This document shows positions 23,060-23,208 of a DNA stretch of 23,208 nt, in pieces. The position numbers were made by a program, and so were the translations under genes. Numbering within the stretch: the stretch's first letter is position 1; each line of letters opens with the position of its first letter. Where the stretch lies: assembly GCA_034678805.1 (NCBI GenBank), contig JAXDBN010000259.1:1-23208 (forward strand), given 5' to 3'. The DNA comes from PHAA01 sp034678805. Lineage in GTDB: Bacteria; Bacillota; Syntrophomonadia; Syntrophomonadales; Syntrophomonadaceae. Under the pieces are notes generated by a model. That model did no database searches, was not told where the DNA came from, and saw only the letters and a program-made list of their open reading frames with translations.

Positions 23060-23208
23060 ATGGACTTATTTTCGGCTGGCAGTGAACGGCGCAAAGAAAA
23101 AAATGCTCCCCTGGCCTGGAGAATGCGGCCCCAAACCCTCGATCAGGTGGTGGGGCAAAATCATATTGTCAGAAAAGGAGCCCCCTTGCGTAATGCCATC
23201 GAAAGAGA
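23060..23208 (+). CDS. rarA: Replication-associated recombination protein RarA/MgsA, N-terminal part (partial)
   Basis: Only the first 49 residues are in the window. MDLFSAGSERRKENAPLAWRM and then RPQTLDQVVGQNHIV match the conserved N-terminus of RarA (MgsA/WRNIP1 family), an AAA+ ATPase that acts at stalled replication forks; the Walker motifs would lie beyond the right edge. GGGAGGT lies upstream. It is 11 nt from ATG 23060 and 5 nt from an in-frame TTG at 23054, so the exact start is uncertain. In B. subtilis the relative yrvN is also near this cluster. Confidence 0.88.
   Translation, partial: MDLFSAGSERRKEKNAPLAWRMRPQTLDQVVGQNHIVRKGAPLRNAIER

Noticed and set aside
1..23208. tRNA, rRNA, CRISPR array, insertion sequence, toxin-antitoxin or defence genes
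   Set aside because: I saw no spaced direct repeats, transposase or integrase motifs, rRNA stretches or tRNA-like cloverleaf sequences; the intergenic regions are all below 300 bases.

Overview
The window reads as chromosomal core DNA of a spore-forming, anaerobic member of the Bacillota (Clostridia). The pointers are an intact sporulation sigma factor SigK with its pro-sequence, strong AGGAGG-type ribosome sites with frequent GTG and TTG starts, and a backbone (alaS, ireB, ruvX, DUF1292, mltG, U32 peptidase, PBP, with AI-2E, PRC-barrel and rarA genes nearby) that matches the Bacillus subtilis yrr/yrv region. A large FAD/Fe-S/CCG-domain oxidoreductase suggests an anaerobic, possibly syntrophic (Syntrophomonas-like) lifestyle. 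That last placement is inference; no rRNA or other phylogenetic marker was tested.

Layout. Almost all genes are on the minus strand. (1) 6112 to 1: one tightly packed unit, galT - yqeG - aroE - pseudopilin - UPF0316 - aroC - aroK - nadE (nadE runs off the left edge), with gaps of 0-50 nt, several overlaps, and a good sigma-A-type promoter at 6154-6182. It joins shikimate pathway enzymes (AroE, AroK, AroC) to NAD synthesis, a hexose-1-phosphate uridylyltransferase and a single orphan type IV pseudopilin. (2) 6351-7703: sigK (minus) with a sigma-E-like promoter and a strong terminator, diverging from an unrecognised 136-residue protein (plus). (3) 7929-11000: a 1023-residue fusion of an FAD-linked oxidase, Fe-S sites and two CCG domains, ending in an unusual Met/Pro-rich tail. 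(4) 11189-17007: cell-envelope and RNA-modification genes: VanW protein, MltG, U32 peptidase, DUF4911, class B PBP. (5) 17247-21108: alaS - ireB - terminator - ruvX - DUF1292 - terminator. (6) 21193-22902: AI-2E-family membrane protein, a 58-residue zinc ribbon and a PRC-barrel protein. (7) 23060 onward: the 5' end of rarA on the plus strand.

The most interesting points are: the pseudopilin, which has a textbook prepilin leader but no ATG/GTG/TTG start and seems to begin at ATA behind a good Shine-Dalgarno sequence; the Met/Pro tail of the oxidoreductase, where prolines recur every fourth residue in two registers; the unknown gene divergent from sigK; and a nested stem-loop with two mutually exclusive inner hairpins in a convergent intergenic region. 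I see no rRNA, tRNA, CRISPR array, insertion sequence or prophage. No gap between genes exceeds 300 bases.
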